Source: JABMOV01 sp964344305
GTDB taxonomy: Bacteria > Fidelibacterota > Marinisomatia > Marinisomatales > JABMOV01
Assembly (NCBI GenBank): GCA_964344305.1
Contig: CAYFMT010000008.1
Location: 29,723-93,722, forward strand
Length of the DNA stretch: 64,000 bases
Direction of reading: 5' to 3'
Part shown: positions 9,361 through 18,640 of the stretch, piece by piece
Layout of the letters: the number at the start of each line of letters is the position of its first letter
Position numbering within the stretch: the stretch's first letter is position 1
The notes under the pieces: model-generated
Seen by the model: only the letters and a program-made list of their open reading frames with translations
What the model was told of the DNA's origin: nothing
The model's database searches: none
Made by a program: the position numbers and the translations under genes

Positions 9361-10071
9361 TTGGAATATTTTCGAAAAACACGCTCGCCATTATATAGTT
9401 TGATTTTTACAGCCCCGCTTTTTTTTATTTATGAAATTGGAATGCTATCTATTTCCAGGGATGATCTCCCCATCCTGAGAAATGGTGCAGATGTATTCAT
9501 GAGGCGAATCATGGAATCATTTGGGTTGCTTGGTATGCAGGGGTTCGGTTTTGTGGTGTTAATCGGTTTTGCATTTGTCCTGTTCTATCATGCCCGGCAA
9601 AAGGAGTCCCTGTCTATTAGTAGCACATCTCTTATTCTAATGGTATTTGAAAGCCTAATCTGGGCAGGCGGATTATTTGTGGTCCTTTCCATCCTGGATA
9701 CTCAGTTTCTGACGCATACAGTAAAGGGTTTTGTTCATCAGGTCATATTATCTGTAGGGGCAGGCGTATATGAGGAATTGTTATTCCGGGTACTACTAAT
9801 CAGTGGACTGGCATCAGTCATTGGCTTCGTATTTTCAGCAAAGAAACCCGTTCGACTGGGTGGAGCGATTTTCATATCTGCCATTGTTTTTTCATTATTC
9901 CATTTTTTTGGGAGCGCAGGAGATTCGTATTCATTTCAATTGTTTATGCTTAGAATGATTGGCGGTATTTACCTTGGAATCATCTATGCTCTCCGGGGAT
10001 TTGGAATGGCTGCGTGGACACACAGTTTGTACGATATACTTATCCTGCTGGTAATGCAGCAGCGTGGATAA
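9361..10071 (+). CDS. CPBP family intramembrane metalloprotease
   Basis: 236 residues from a TTG start, with about six hydrophobic segments. Conserved CPBP (Abi/Rce1-like) elements are EELLFR at 138-143, SLFHFFG with His181, and AAWTHSLYD with His221. These form the glutamate/histidine active site of Rce1-like proteases. Bacterial members act in membrane protein processing or bacteriocin self-immunity; the substrate is unknown. The TTG is accepted because MEYFRKTRSPLYSLIF matches the usual N-terminal helix, although no clear ribosome-binding site precedes it. Confidence 0.85.
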   Translation: MEYFRKTRSPLYSLIFTAPLFFIYEIGMLSISRDDLPILRNGADVFMRRIMESFGLLGMQGFGFVVLIGFAFVLFYHARQKESLSISSTSLILMVFESLIWAGGLFVVLSILDTQFLTHTVKGFVHQVILSVGAGVYEELLFRVLLISGLASVIGFVFSAKKPVRLGGAIFISAIVFSLFHFFGSAGDSYSFQLFMLRMIGGIYLGIIYALRGFGMAAWTHSLYDILILLVMQQRG

Positions 10072-10080
10072 ATAAACTTG

Positions 10081-10377
10081 CTATGAATGCCAGTTTGCCT
10101 CTGCCTTTATAATTAAAATCTCCCCCATAAACAGTGCTTCAATACTACTTGGTATTTTCCTCACAAGATTTTCAAGGTACGTTATCTCTGTTCCAACAAT
10201 GGCTATTTCTATTTTTGATCGCTGCCATTTGTCCTGATAGTCAGACTCAACAAGGGACACATTAAATTGATGAGTAATCTTGTCCTTTACTTTTCGTAGG
10301 CAGGCACGTTTTTCCTTTAAAGAATGGGCGTGAGGGAGATACAGCTCGATGATTAAGTGTACTATATGGGTAGACAT
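10081..10377 (-). CDS. DUF503 (YlxP-like) small protein
   Basis: 98 residues. The sequence from ELYLPHAHSLKEKRACLRKVKDKITHQFNVSLVE to the C-terminus fits DUF503 closely. In many bacteria the gene sits beside infB/rbfA and is suspected to act in ribosome maturation; here it stands alone, converging on the CPBP gene. It lies just downstream of the terminator of the OB-fold/thiolase unit. Confidence 0.9.
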   Translation of the reverse strand: MSTHIVHLIIELYLPHAHSLKEKRACLRKVKDKITHQFNVSLVESDYQDKWQRSKIEIAIVGTEITYLENLVRKIPSSIEALFMGEILIIKAEANWHS

Positions 10378-10411
10378 AAAAAAGAGGCGCCGTACAATTA
10401 TACAGCGCCTT
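10377..10411 (-). terminator. Rho-independent terminator (minus strand)
   Basis: Read on the minus strand, AGGCGCTGTA and TACGGCGCCT form a 10-bp stem (one G-T pair) around a 6-nt loop, followed by CTTTTTT. It terminates the thiolase/OB-fold transcript before the DUF503 gene. Confidence 0.85.
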
Positions 10412-10423
10412 TAACACTTGATC

Positions 10424-11020
10424 CTAACCGAAATGGAATCCGTCAGGCAATTCCGATTCATCTGTTCCCAATGGTACCCAGGAAAGATCCAGGATAGTGT
10501 AGGTAGGTTTTTCCGTCCTGAAAATAGGTATGACGCGCATGCCCATTTCCGGCTCACCAACCGATAGATAACCCATAAGGATGGTGCCAACACCTTCAAA
10601 TTCAACATTGACGAATCTAATGGGTTTTTCCAGGGTATTGAATGCACCGGTACGTTCTGTGATCATGAATGTATGAACTGTGGCTGTTCGGTTTGCAAGA
10701 TCCGTCACATCCACAATAGTGTTCTTGTCCAGACAATCGGGACAATGAATCCGAAATGGTACGAATACTGTTTTGTACAATCCACAATCCTGGTTGTCGC
10801 ACCGGGTTCCCAATAGCTTTCCGTCTCCTAATGATTTGAAGAAAGGAGCCTCACCTCCATACGCATGTATATGGGTTAGATCCCGTGGGTTTGTTACACC
10901 CATCAATTCATTGTTTTCATTCCAGATGGGGGAGTTGGGATAGATATAATGGAAACGTCCACTGGGTCGATATTTTCCATTTTCTACTCTTACCTGACCA
11001 CGATCTTTTAAGTCACTCAT
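10424..11020 (-). CDS. Zn-ribbon/OB-fold (DUF35) acyl-CoA-associated protein
   Basis: 198 residues. A zinc ribbon is formed by C74, C79, C93 and C96 (TRCDNQDC ... IHCPDC), followed by an OB-fold with TATVHTFMITERTGAF and PIRFVNVEFEGVGTILMGYL. DUF35 proteins pair with thiolases and HMG-CoA synthases and are thought to help position CoA substrates or channel acetoacetyl-CoA. The start overlaps the stop of the thiolase gene (ATGA), a strong sign that the two products form a complex. Confidence 0.9.
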   Translation of the reverse strand: MSDLKDRGQVRVENGKYRPSGRFHYIYPNSPIWNENNELMGVTNPRDLTHIHAYGGEAPFFKSLGDGKLLGTRCDNQDCGLYKTVFVPFRIHCPDCLDKNTIVDVTDLANRTATVHTFMITERTGAFNTLEKPIRFVNVEFEGVGTILMGYLSVGEPEMGMRVIPIFRTEKPTYTILDLSWVPLGTDESELPDGFHFG

Positions 11021-12444
11021 GATACTCTCCCTTCCAGTTCATGGTTTGGATCAACCAAAATTGTTGCTGTCACGTGTGAACCAACACCTGCATGACTGAT
11101 GGCCAGGCCACGTTTGGCATCTTTCACCTGAAGATCTGTCCAATCATCTGGTTTCTCGCGGTTGAACGCTTTCCATTTTTTCTCATCACCATGCATTTCA
11201 GCCCAGCGATTCCAAATGTGTTGTCCTACTTCGATAGCCTGCATGATTCCCGTGGCGCCCACTGCGTGCATGCAACCAATTAATCCACCGGATAGATTGG
11301 CCGGAAGTTTTCCGGGTTCACCGGTAAAGGGATTGGTATGATAACAATCGCCAGATTCCACATAGGTTCGTCCTTCTCCATAGGGACGAATACCTACATC
11401 TTCATAACTCTGGATATCGCTGATTGTAAATGCATCATGCAATTCCACCAGGTCAAGGTCTTCGCATGGATCCACTACACCTGCCATTCCATAGGCATAG
11501 TAGGCTGCCATACGTGCCGCAAGGAACCCTGTAAAACCGGGATACCTTTCTCCACCGGGGAATCGTTCCCCGATATCCCTGTATTGATCAGGTGTTTCAT
11601 TGGGGAGCAATGGAATATCCATATCCAATCTGTCAGCCACGCGGAGAGAATGACTCCCTGCAGAAACATAGATTTTTAACGGATTATCCACAAGTTCATA
11701 AGCCGTTTTTTCATCACACAGGATAGTGCATGCAGCACCTACGCTCATGAGACAGCAATCCAATGCACGAAGAGGGTAAGCTACAACCGGTGAATTCAAT
11801 ACATCTTCAACAGTGATTTTCATGGGACCCTGAGCATGGGGGTTCATCCGCGCATACCCACGGTTCTTTACGGCGATCTCTGCCATGGTTCTACGAAATG
11901 AATCTTCTTCTTTTCCATATACCTGCCAGTATTTCTGTGCCATGACGGCATAATAACCCGTATAAATATGTCCCAGTGGTGTCTCCCAGTCCTTGTCAGC
12001 AGCACAGGAGATATAGTTGTTACCTTCATCCGTTGGAACCTCATCCATTCGTTCCCATCCCATGGCAAGAACACAATCAGAGTACCCGGATGCTACGGCC
12101 TTGAAGGCTTCCCACAGGGTAGAACCGCCTGTCGCGCCACCAGTCTTAATTCCGATGTTTCCCAGAGGATCAAGACCAAGACGGTCGTGAATGACTGCTT
12201 CACCGAGAAGTTGATCACCGAAATGGTCTGCAAAATGACCATAATAACATGAGTGAATATATTTTTTTAAATCGGCGGGAGTCATATTGATGAATTGTGC
12301 CGCTTCCTGAAAGGCATCAATGACCAGTTCTTCCGTTCGTTTTTCAGGAATGGCACGGCCAAATTTTGACATGCCACCTGTCACCATATAAACGGGCCTG
12401 CTCATCTTAGGAATCTTCAACTGTTGTTTACTAAACGTAATCAT
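11017..12444 (-). CDS. Thiolase-family acyl-CoA acyltransferase
   Basis: 475 residues. The fold is thiolase (SCP-x/lipid-transfer type): likely nucleophile C66 in HSCYYGHF, KTGGATGGSTLWEAF, the catalytic-histidine motif VELHDAFTISD, and a C-terminal GLIGCMHAVGATGIMQ matching GHPxGATG. The usual C-terminal catalytic Cys motif is not obvious, as in SCP-type enzymes. Such proteins cleave or condense 3-ketoacyl-CoA; the substrate is unknown. An AGGAGA ribosome-binding site supports the ATG at 12444. It is translationally coupled to the OB-fold gene, and the oxidoreductase upstream (12627-13652) may share the pathway. Confidence 0.9.
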   Translation of the reverse strand: MITFSKQQLKIPKMSRPVYMVTGGMSKFGRAIPEKRTEELVIDAFQEAAQFINMTPADLKKYIHSCYYGHFADHFGDQLLGEAVIHDRLGLDPLGNIGIKTGGATGGSTLWEAFKAVASGYSDCVLAMGWERMDEVPTDEGNNYISCAADKDWETPLGHIYTGYYAVMAQKYWQVYGKEEDSFRRTMAEIAVKNRGYARMNPHAQGPMKITVEDVLNSPVVAYPLRALDCCLMSVGAACTILCDEKTAYELVDNPLKIYVSAGSHSLRVADRLDMDIPLLPNETPDQYRDIGERFPGGERYPGFTGFLAARMAAYYAYGMAGVVDPCEDLDLVELHDAFTISDIQSYEDVGIRPYGEGRTYVESGDCYHTNPFTGEPGKLPANLSGGLIGCMHAVGATGIMQAIEVGQHIWNRWAEMHGDEKKWKAFNREKPDDWTDLQVKDAKRGLAISHAGVGSHVTATILVDPNHELEGRVS

Positions 12445-12626
12445 GAGGGTCTCCTGTGAAAGGGTTATGGTTGGGTTTTGTTGGAATGTTTATAGAGAAA
12501 TCTTGGATGTGGTGTATCATGAAATGTTTGTTTATTCGAATCAAAGATCAGGGAAGGAGAATTTAGAAACGGTAGGAAATGCAGGGCTATTGTTTTCGCA
12601 ACAATTTATCCCTTCAGGATGGACGT

Positions 12627-13652
12627 TTAATTGTATTGCACTCGGATAACGATCTTACCCTGGCTTTGCCTGCTCTCCATAAACTGATGGGCTTTAGGGA
12701 TATCTTCAAAATCAAATACATGACCGACAATGGGTTTTATTTCATTTTCCTTTATGAAGGCGGTCAATTTAGTCCACATCTTCATGAGACGACGAGGATC
12801 CTGAAGTAAATAACCCAGGTGAGATGCCAGGATACCGGATGAATGGACAGCAAGATTCGACACATTCACTTTTGGCATATCTTTCCAGGTTTGGTACCAG
12901 GATAAGGGATTCCATTTCTTGAGGTTCAAACTGGCGAATCCCATAACTACCAGTCTACCAAAAGGATTGAGACATTTCAAACTTTCACGAAATATATGCC
13001 CCCCTACGATCTCAAGAACGATATCCACACCTGATCCTTTCGTCCAATCCATTACAACTTCTCGGAAGTCTTCTTTACGATAATTGATCACCAGGTCACA
13101 ACCAAGATCTTGAGCCAGGGACATTTTTTCATCCCTGCCAACGGTTCCAATTACAGTACAACCTGATTGCTTTGCAATTTGTACTGCAGCAGTTCCCAAT
13201 CCACCGGAAGCAGCGTGAATGAGCACCGTATCCGTTTCTTTTAATCGTGCAAGTTCCATGAGTGCAACCCAGGCAGTCATAAAACTCACCGGGAGAGAGG
13301 CATTTTCTTCAGGGGAGAAGTCTGGAATAGCAGGGAGAGCCTGCGCAGCTGGTACAGTGATATATTCTGCATAACAGCCGTATTGGTTGACCACCATTAC
13401 CGGATCTCCAACATGAAGGTGAGTTACGTTTTCACCCACTGCATCTACAATTCCATACCCTTCCATTCCCAGCGTGTATGGAAGTTCTGGTGACCACTGG
13501 TACACACCTTTCCGGGATTGTATCTCCGCATAGTTCAGTCCGATGTATTGAATCTGAATTCGTACCTCACCATTTCCCACGGTAGGCTTTTCAATTTCCC
13601 GCATGGACAATACATCCGGTGAACCATGTTTATTTAAAATGAATGCTTTCAA
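12627..13652 (-). CDS. Quinone oxidoreductase-like MDR family protein
   Basis: 341 residues, medium-chain dehydrogenase/reductase fold of the NADPH:quinone reductase/VAT-1 group. The N-terminal GroES-like part (LGMEGYGIVDAVGENV) has no structural-zinc Cys cluster, typical of this subgroup. The Rossmann motif is HAASGGLGTAAVQIAKQSG. It probably reduces an enone or quinone with NADPH. It lies upstream of the thiolase gene with a gap of about 180 bases that shows no further gene. Confidence 0.88.
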   Translation of the reverse strand: MKAFILNKHGSPDVLSMREIEKPTVGNGEVRIQIQYIGLNYAEIQSRKGVYQWSPELPYTLGMEGYGIVDAVGENVTHLHVGDPVMVVNQYGCYAEYITVPAAQALPAIPDFSPEENASLPVSFMTAWVALMELARLKETDTVLIHAASGGLGTAAVQIAKQSGCTVIGTVGRDEKMSLAQDLGCDLVINYRKEDFREVVMDWTKGSGVDIVLEIVGGHIFRESLKCLNPFGRLVVMGFASLNLKKWNPLSWYQTWKDMPKVNVSNLAVHSSGILASHLGYLLQDPRRLMKMWTKLTAFIKENEIKPIVGHVFDFEDIPKAHQFMESRQSQGKIVIRVQYN

Positions 13653-13688
13653 TTCTTTTCTATCTGACCCTGATTATGAATACTATGC

Positions 13689-14414
13689 TTATTGAGTGTT
13701 TTTTAGGTGATCAAGTATTGATCGAGTTACAAGGATTGCTTCCTCCAACTCATTACTATATGCGTTAGCGGCATTTCGCTGGAATTTAACCAACCCGAAC
13801 AATACACTATCATTTCGTAACGCTACTAATACCTCCCGTGTCATTACAGGAAGATAGGTACGACTCATATTGTTAGCAGGTTTGACAGGACGCCATGGTC
13901 CACCTTGTTGGATCATCTGATCCATAGCTTTTTGAGCTGCGGACCTTAAAAACGCTGCCTCTTCTTTTGAATCGTCTATAATGCTTAAAAATGATGTGAG
14001 AAGATTTCGAATATTTTGATCTTGAATGACGTTTAATTTCCCTGCGCCAATAATCGCATCTACTGTACCGGTAACTGGATCAAATGAATATGGTGAAAAG
14101 AATATTTTCATATACATGTCAACTGATTCATCTGACAGCGATAGAATTTCGTCAGAACTCAATGATTCAAATTCTATCAATAGATTTTCAATGATTTCAT
14201 GTTGGTCTTTGATATATATAAGTTTTTCTAGATTCAGGTTAAAATCAATGTACAATGCTGAAATGAATTCTTGTTCTTCTTTGCGCTCTTTTAGTTCATC
14301 CCAGTAAGCATCTATTGAAAATGCAAGAAGGATGGATACAAGAATGGCTATACCTTCAACGAGGAGCCGTTTCCATTCAATACCAGTTAAACTGTTCTTC
14401 ATTTTCTTGCTCAA
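13689..14414 (-). CDS. DUF6090-like membrane protein, unknown function
   Basis: 241 residues. One N-terminal transmembrane helix (about 17-34, LLVEGIAILVSILLAFSIDAYW) is followed by an acidic helical domain. The WKRLLVEGIAILVSILLAF start and GTVDAIIGAGKLNVIQDQNIR segment resemble the DUF6090 group found in Bacteroidota and marine bacteria. No function is known. The start lies about 140 bases downstream of the terminator of the PpiD gene, so it has its own promoter. Confidence 0.75.
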   Translation of the reverse strand: MSKKMKNSLTGIEWKRLLVEGIAILVSILLAFSIDAYWDELKERKEEQEFISALYIDFNLNLEKLIYIKDQHEIIENLLIEFESLSSDEILSLSDESVDMYMKIFFSPYSFDPVTGTVDAIIGAGKLNVIQDQNIRNLLTSFLSIIDDSKEEAAFLRSAAQKAMDQMIQQGGPWRPVKPANNMSRTYLPVMTREVLVALRNDSVLFGLVKFQRNAANAYSNELEEAILVTRSILDHLKNTQ

Positions 14415-14557
14415 AAGTTTTTTCTAGATGGTGAGGGGAATGCAACGCTTTGCATACAATGAATGATGTCATCAATCACTACCAGTTGAATGAGAAATAT
14501 AATGTGAAATTATCTGGACTGGTAGAGTGGATATTTTCTGTATCTTAATTGTGGTAA

Positions 14558-14584
14558 GGAAAAAAGGCGCCCGATGGGCGCCTT
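14558..14584 (-). terminator. Rho-independent terminator for the PpiD-like gene
   Basis: On the minus strand, AAGGCGCCC-ATC-GGGCGCCTT forms a 9-bp GC-rich stem followed directly by a T-run. It lies just past the stop at 14612. Confidence 0.92.
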
Positions 14585-14611
14585 GATGAAATACCAGTAT
14601 CAATTTCGTGA

Positions 14612-16450
14612 TTAGAAATAATATTCCCGGTTATCCACTATGGTTGCATTTGTTTTCAAATCATCAAGCCAGTCATTAAACGCCTGGTTTTGTTTACTAT
14701 TGAGAAGATCACGTTCCAGCACATCATGCTGTACCTGATAATCTGTTGAATCAAAATCGGAAACAGAAACAAATTCTATGATGGCGTAGCCTCGCTGTGT
14801 CTCCAGTGGACCAAGAATGCTACCGGGTTCAGCATCCAACAGGGCGCCAACCACATAAAAACTGCGTCCTACAGATGAAAATCCTCGACTGAGTCTTTTC
14901 ATATCGTTTAGTGCCTTTTCAAGTTTTATATTGGCCTCTGTTAACTCCATGATGCTCTTACCAGATTCTACATCCAAAAGGTATTCTTCGGCTTTCTCCT
15001 TGGATTTTTCCATCACCAGTTCTTTTGTAAGGATTCGGTTTATTTGATTCTGGACATCCTCGAGGGGTGAAACACCTTCCTCAATAATGCTATCCAGCAC
15101 AACCACGGCATAAACATTGTCTGTCTCAAACGGATCGGAAACATCACCGAGTTCGCTATTAAAGGCAAACCGCACTGCACCACGTGCTGAACCAAGACCG
15201 GTAACATACTCCATATCACTGGTGAGTGGACGTGAATCTGTTGCTGTCAACTGGACTGTATCCAGTGCTGCATCAAAACCATAATCCTGTGCGTCATAGC
15301 TAAATGTCAATGCTGTCTTTCTAAGGTCTTCACGTGTTTGATTGCCTAGTTCTACTTTTAGCAGGATATGTGCAGCATGAATTTCTTCTTTATCAGCATT
15401 GGTTCTTTTATCAATTACGTGGATAATATGATACCCAAAGCGTGTCTCAACAGGACCTATAATTGAGTTGGCATCTGCATTGAATGCTGCTTCTTCAAAA
15501 GGCTTCACCATTTGTCCTTTACCAAACCATCCAAGGTCTCCACCTCGACCAGAATCCGGCGTGACCTGATTACCGGGATCCATGGTGTATTCATCAGCAA
15601 GGGTTGCGAAAGGTTCACCACCACGAGCACGTTGCAGAAGATCATTCGCTAATTCCATCACTTCTATAGTGTCACGTGAAGAAGGTACTTTTTTCCATGT
15701 TGCCATAGATAGAATTCGTTGCTCATCCCGATGGTAGTCATCGAGGTGGCTATTATAGTATGCCTGAATATCCTCATCGGAAACAGAGATCTCGTTTTCC
15801 TCGAACGCACGTTGAGTCACGTGCAAAGCGTTGATGGTATAATCCAGGTTCCGCTTTTTGTATTCTTCCAGAACCTCGTCTTCAGATACAGAGACGGAAG
15901 ACAGAATCATTTGCTGAAGTTTATAATTTGGCAGGTATGTATTTTTCATGAACTGTTCCACAGGTGCCCATTCATTTCCCTGTGGATTACTGATGGCCTG
16001 CTGATATTTTGTGAAATCAAATACACCATCCGTTTGAAACCCTGGATTGGATTGTAGAAAAGCAGGTGGGTTGTTCCGAAGGTGGTAGACCACTTCTTCA
16101 TCCGTGGCAGTAATTCCCAAACGCTCGATTTCCTGCTGCATGAGAAGTTCCTGGACAAGGTTATCCCATACATCTTTTCTCGCACGATTTATTTGTTGGT
16201 CTGTGATTTCCTGTCCACTGGCACGGATCTGCTCTAGTTGATTGCTCACAAGCTGTGAGAAGTAGTCAGGAGAAATGGTTTCATGATTGACTTTACCCAG
16301 TGTGGTCCTAGGATCTACTCGTCCAAATAATTCATCGATGATGTTTGCACCACCAACAAGACCACCGACAGTCATACTCAACACGAATAAAATTAAAAGA
16401 GTCCAGAGGACTACATGCATCCGGTTCCGCATGGATGTCATTAATGCCAT
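14612..16450 (-). CDS. PpiD/SurA-type periplasmic peptidyl-prolyl isomerase
   Basis: 612 residues. One N-terminal membrane anchor (about 12-33, VVLWTLLILFVLSMTVGGLV) is followed by a SurA_N-like helical chaperone region (about 50-210). A parvulin rotamase domain (about 235-355) shows GGDLGWFGKGQMVKPFEEAAF and RFGYHIIHVIDKR. A second region carrying EIHAAHILLKVELG looks like a degenerate parvulin. Such proteins fold outer-membrane and secreted proteins at the inner membrane. Length is close to E. coli PpiD. Given the T9SS cargo in this window, it is a candidate general foldase for exported proteins. Confidence 0.9.
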   Translation of the reverse strand: MALMTSMRNRMHVVLWTLLILFVLSMTVGGLVGGANIIDELFGRVDPRTTLGKVNHETISPDYFSQLVSNQLEQIRASGQEITDQQINRARKDVWDNLVQELLMQQEIERLGITATDEEVVYHLRNNPPAFLQSNPGFQTDGVFDFTKYQQAISNPQGNEWAPVEQFMKNTYLPNYKLQQMILSSVSVSEDEVLEEYKKRNLDYTINALHVTQRAFEENEISVSDEDIQAYYNSHLDDYHRDEQRILSMATWKKVPSSRDTIEVMELANDLLQRARGGEPFATLADEYTMDPGNQVTPDSGRGGDLGWFGKGQMVKPFEEAAFNADANSIIGPVETRFGYHIIHVIDKRTNADKEEIHAAHILLKVELGNQTREDLRKTALTFSYDAQDYGFDAALDTVQLTATDSRPLTSDMEYVTGLGSARGAVRFAFNSELGDVSDPFETDNVYAVVVLDSIIEEGVSPLEDVQNQINRILTKELVMEKSKEKAEEYLLDVESGKSIMELTEANIKLEKALNDMKRLSRGFSSVGRSFYVVGALLDAEPGSILGPLETQRGYAIIEFVSVSDFDSTDYQVQHDVLERDLLNSKQNQAFNDWLDDLKTNATIVDNREYYF

Positions 16451-16665
16451 ATGTGTACCTTTAAACGTTTAAAATTACTGGAATAAAAATGGGTGCGAAT
16501 TTAGGACGGATGTGATGTGGTTGCAATCCAAGTTCCGTGTTGGTGAAAATGGGTTTCATATATCCACTGCAATCAGACGTTGATTTATAATATTTATTGC
16601 GCTCGTCTCTGGAAGAATGAGGTAGAAAACCTTAACTTTCGTTCATGAAATCGAATGAGGGAATC

Positions 16666-18639
16666 ATGAAAGGAATTGTGTTCGGAATATTGTTTGGGTC
16701 AATCCTGCTGGCTCAGGAGACTTTTCCTGATTTCAAATGTGGTAGAAGCGGGCGAATGCTGCCAGATGAAACATCCAGGATCGTTACCACAGTGGAACAG
16801 GATAAAATTGATGTGACCTATTATGGCATTCATATCACCATTGATCCTGAAAATGAATCCATTGAAGGGTATATTGATATTATCGGGAACGTCCTTGATT
16901 CCACACTGTCCCAGTTTCAATATGATCTTGCCAATACCATGGCCGTTGACTCTGTTTTTGTAGAAGGAGTACTTACCACCCACAGCCACATTCTCAGCCA
17001 GGTTCGTTTTTCAGCTGATTCATCCCTGACGGTTGGTGACGAGTTTCATCACACCATCTACTACAATGGAAATCCAGTTCCAACAGGATTTGGTTCGTTC
17101 GTTTTTGCTGAGGAATACGGTCGAAAGCTCATAGCCACATTGTCAGAACCTTATGGGGCTCGCAGCTGGTGGCCATGCAAAGATGCACCGCAGGATAAGG
17201 CAGATTCGGTGGACATCTATGTTACTGTTCCATCTGAATATATAGTGGCATCCAACGGTGTCCTTGTAGGGGTAGATACGGAAGCTCCCGCATCCCAGAG
17301 ATGGCACTGGCATGAATCCTACCCAATCACGACGTACCTGGTTTCGCTGGCTATTTACCCATACTATACGTGGGAAGAGACCTATGTATCACCGTTGTCG
17401 GGAGAGACACTTCCACTTAATTATTATGTTTTCCCAGAGGATTCTGCAGATGCGCATGAAGATTTCAATATTATGAACGCATCCATGGGAGTATTTGCAG
17501 AGATGTTTGGAGAATACCCATTTATGGGTGAAAAATATGGCATGGCAGCCTTTTCCTGGGGAGGTGCCATGGAGCACCAGACCTGTACCAGCTATAACCA
17601 TGATCTAATCACCGGTACACACGCCTACGACTTTATCCTTATCCATGAACTGGCACACCAATGGTGGGGCGACCTGGTAACCTGTTATGATTTCCATCAT
17701 ATCTGGATCAATGAAGGATTTGCTACTTACAGTGAAGCATTATGGCATGAAGAATACTATGATGAAGAAACGTTTTGGAGCTATATGGATTCCAGACTGG
17801 GTTTCCAGGACTGGTGGGCCAACCCTGCGGTATATCGATACGATGCAGAAAGTGCCGGCGAGATCTTCCATACAACGGTGTATAAAAAAGGTGCGTGGGT
17901 TCTTCACATGCTGAGGGGTATAGTGGGGGATGAAGATTTCTTTGAAATACTAAGGACGTATGGTGCGTCTCCCAATTTTGCGTACAAGACCGCAACCACG
18001 GAAGAGTTTAGAGATCACTGTGAACTAATAACTGATATGGATCTTGATACATTTTTCCAGCAGTGGATTTATGAAAGTCACTATCCGGAATATGATGTTT
18101 ATTTCACCAACCAGACCCATTCTGTGGATATTACGATTGGACAGACCACGCAAACCGGTGTCCTGTTTACCATGCCTGTGGACCTGGATATTGTTTGTCC
18201 GGATACGACCATTCGAACCACGGTGACAGTCTCTGGGGCGTCAGAGGTGTTTACGGTAGGACTACCGGTGGATCAATCGGTACAGCAGGTTGTATTGGAC
18301 CCGGATAACTGGGTTTTGAACAAAGTTGAATACTTGAATACAAATCCCGCTTATATCCTGCCTGATGAATTTTCATTGGATCGAATCTATCCAAATCCGT
18401 TTAACAACAGTACAACAATCACGTTTTCCCTACCCGTACAGGAATTGGTCAGAATCAGGATCTACTCACTCCTCGGTGACGAAATATGGAGTGAAGATCA
18501 ACAGGTAACACCAGGAAACCATCATATCACCTGGGATGGTACGACAATGGATGGGTCTTCTGTATCAAGTGGGGTGTATTTTGTGCAGGTATCCATGAAT
18601 CAGTTTTCCGAAACACGGAAAATTCTACTCCTGAAATAA
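16666..18639 (+). CDS. M1-family aminopeptidase with T9SS sorting domain
   Basis: Zinc aminopeptidase of the gluzincin M1 family. Counting from the in-frame ATG at 16645, the zinc motif is HELAH (334-338) with the third ligand E357 in NEGFA, and the substrate-binding GAMEN motif is altered to GAMEHQ (307-312). I prefer the ATG at 16666 because GAGGGA precedes it and it gives the signal peptide MKGIVFGILFGSILLAQ; the ATG at 16645 adds seven residues. The C-terminal about 80 residues are a T9SS type-A domain (IYPNPFNNSTTITF ... SSGVYFVQV ... ILLLK), so it is predicted to be secreted. The MORN lipoprotein gene begins one base after the stop. Confidence 0.93.
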   Translation: MKGIVFGILFGSILLAQETFPDFKCGRSGRMLPDETSRIVTTVEQDKIDVTYYGIHITIDPENESIEGYIDIIGNVLDSTLSQFQYDLANTMAVDSVFVEGVLTTHSHILSQVRFSADSSLTVGDEFHHTIYYNGNPVPTGFGSFVFAEEYGRKLIATLSEPYGARSWWPCKDAPQDKADSVDIYVTVPSEYIVASNGVLVGVDTEAPASQRWHWHESYPITTYLVSLAIYPYYTWEETYVSPLSGETLPLNYYVFPEDSADAHEDFNIMNASMGVFAEMFGEYPFMGEKYGMAAFSWGGAMEHQTCTSYNHDLITGTHAYDFILIHELAHQWWGDLVTCYDFHHIWINEGFATYSEALWHEEYYDEETFWSYMDSRLGFQDWWANPAVYRYDAESAGEIFHTTVYKKGAWVLHMLRGIVGDEDFFEILRTYGASPNFAYKTATTEEFRDHCELITDMDLDTFFQQWIYESHYPEYDVYFTNQTHSVDITIGQTTQTGVLFTMPVDLDIVCPDTTIRTTVTVSGASEVFTVGLPVDQSVQQVVLDPDNWVLNKVEYLNTNPAYILPDEFSLDRIYPNPFNNSTTITFSLPVQELVRIRIYSLLGDEIWSEDQQVTPGNHHITWDGTTMDGSSVSSGVYFVQVSMNQFSETRKILLLK

Positions 18640-18640
18640 A

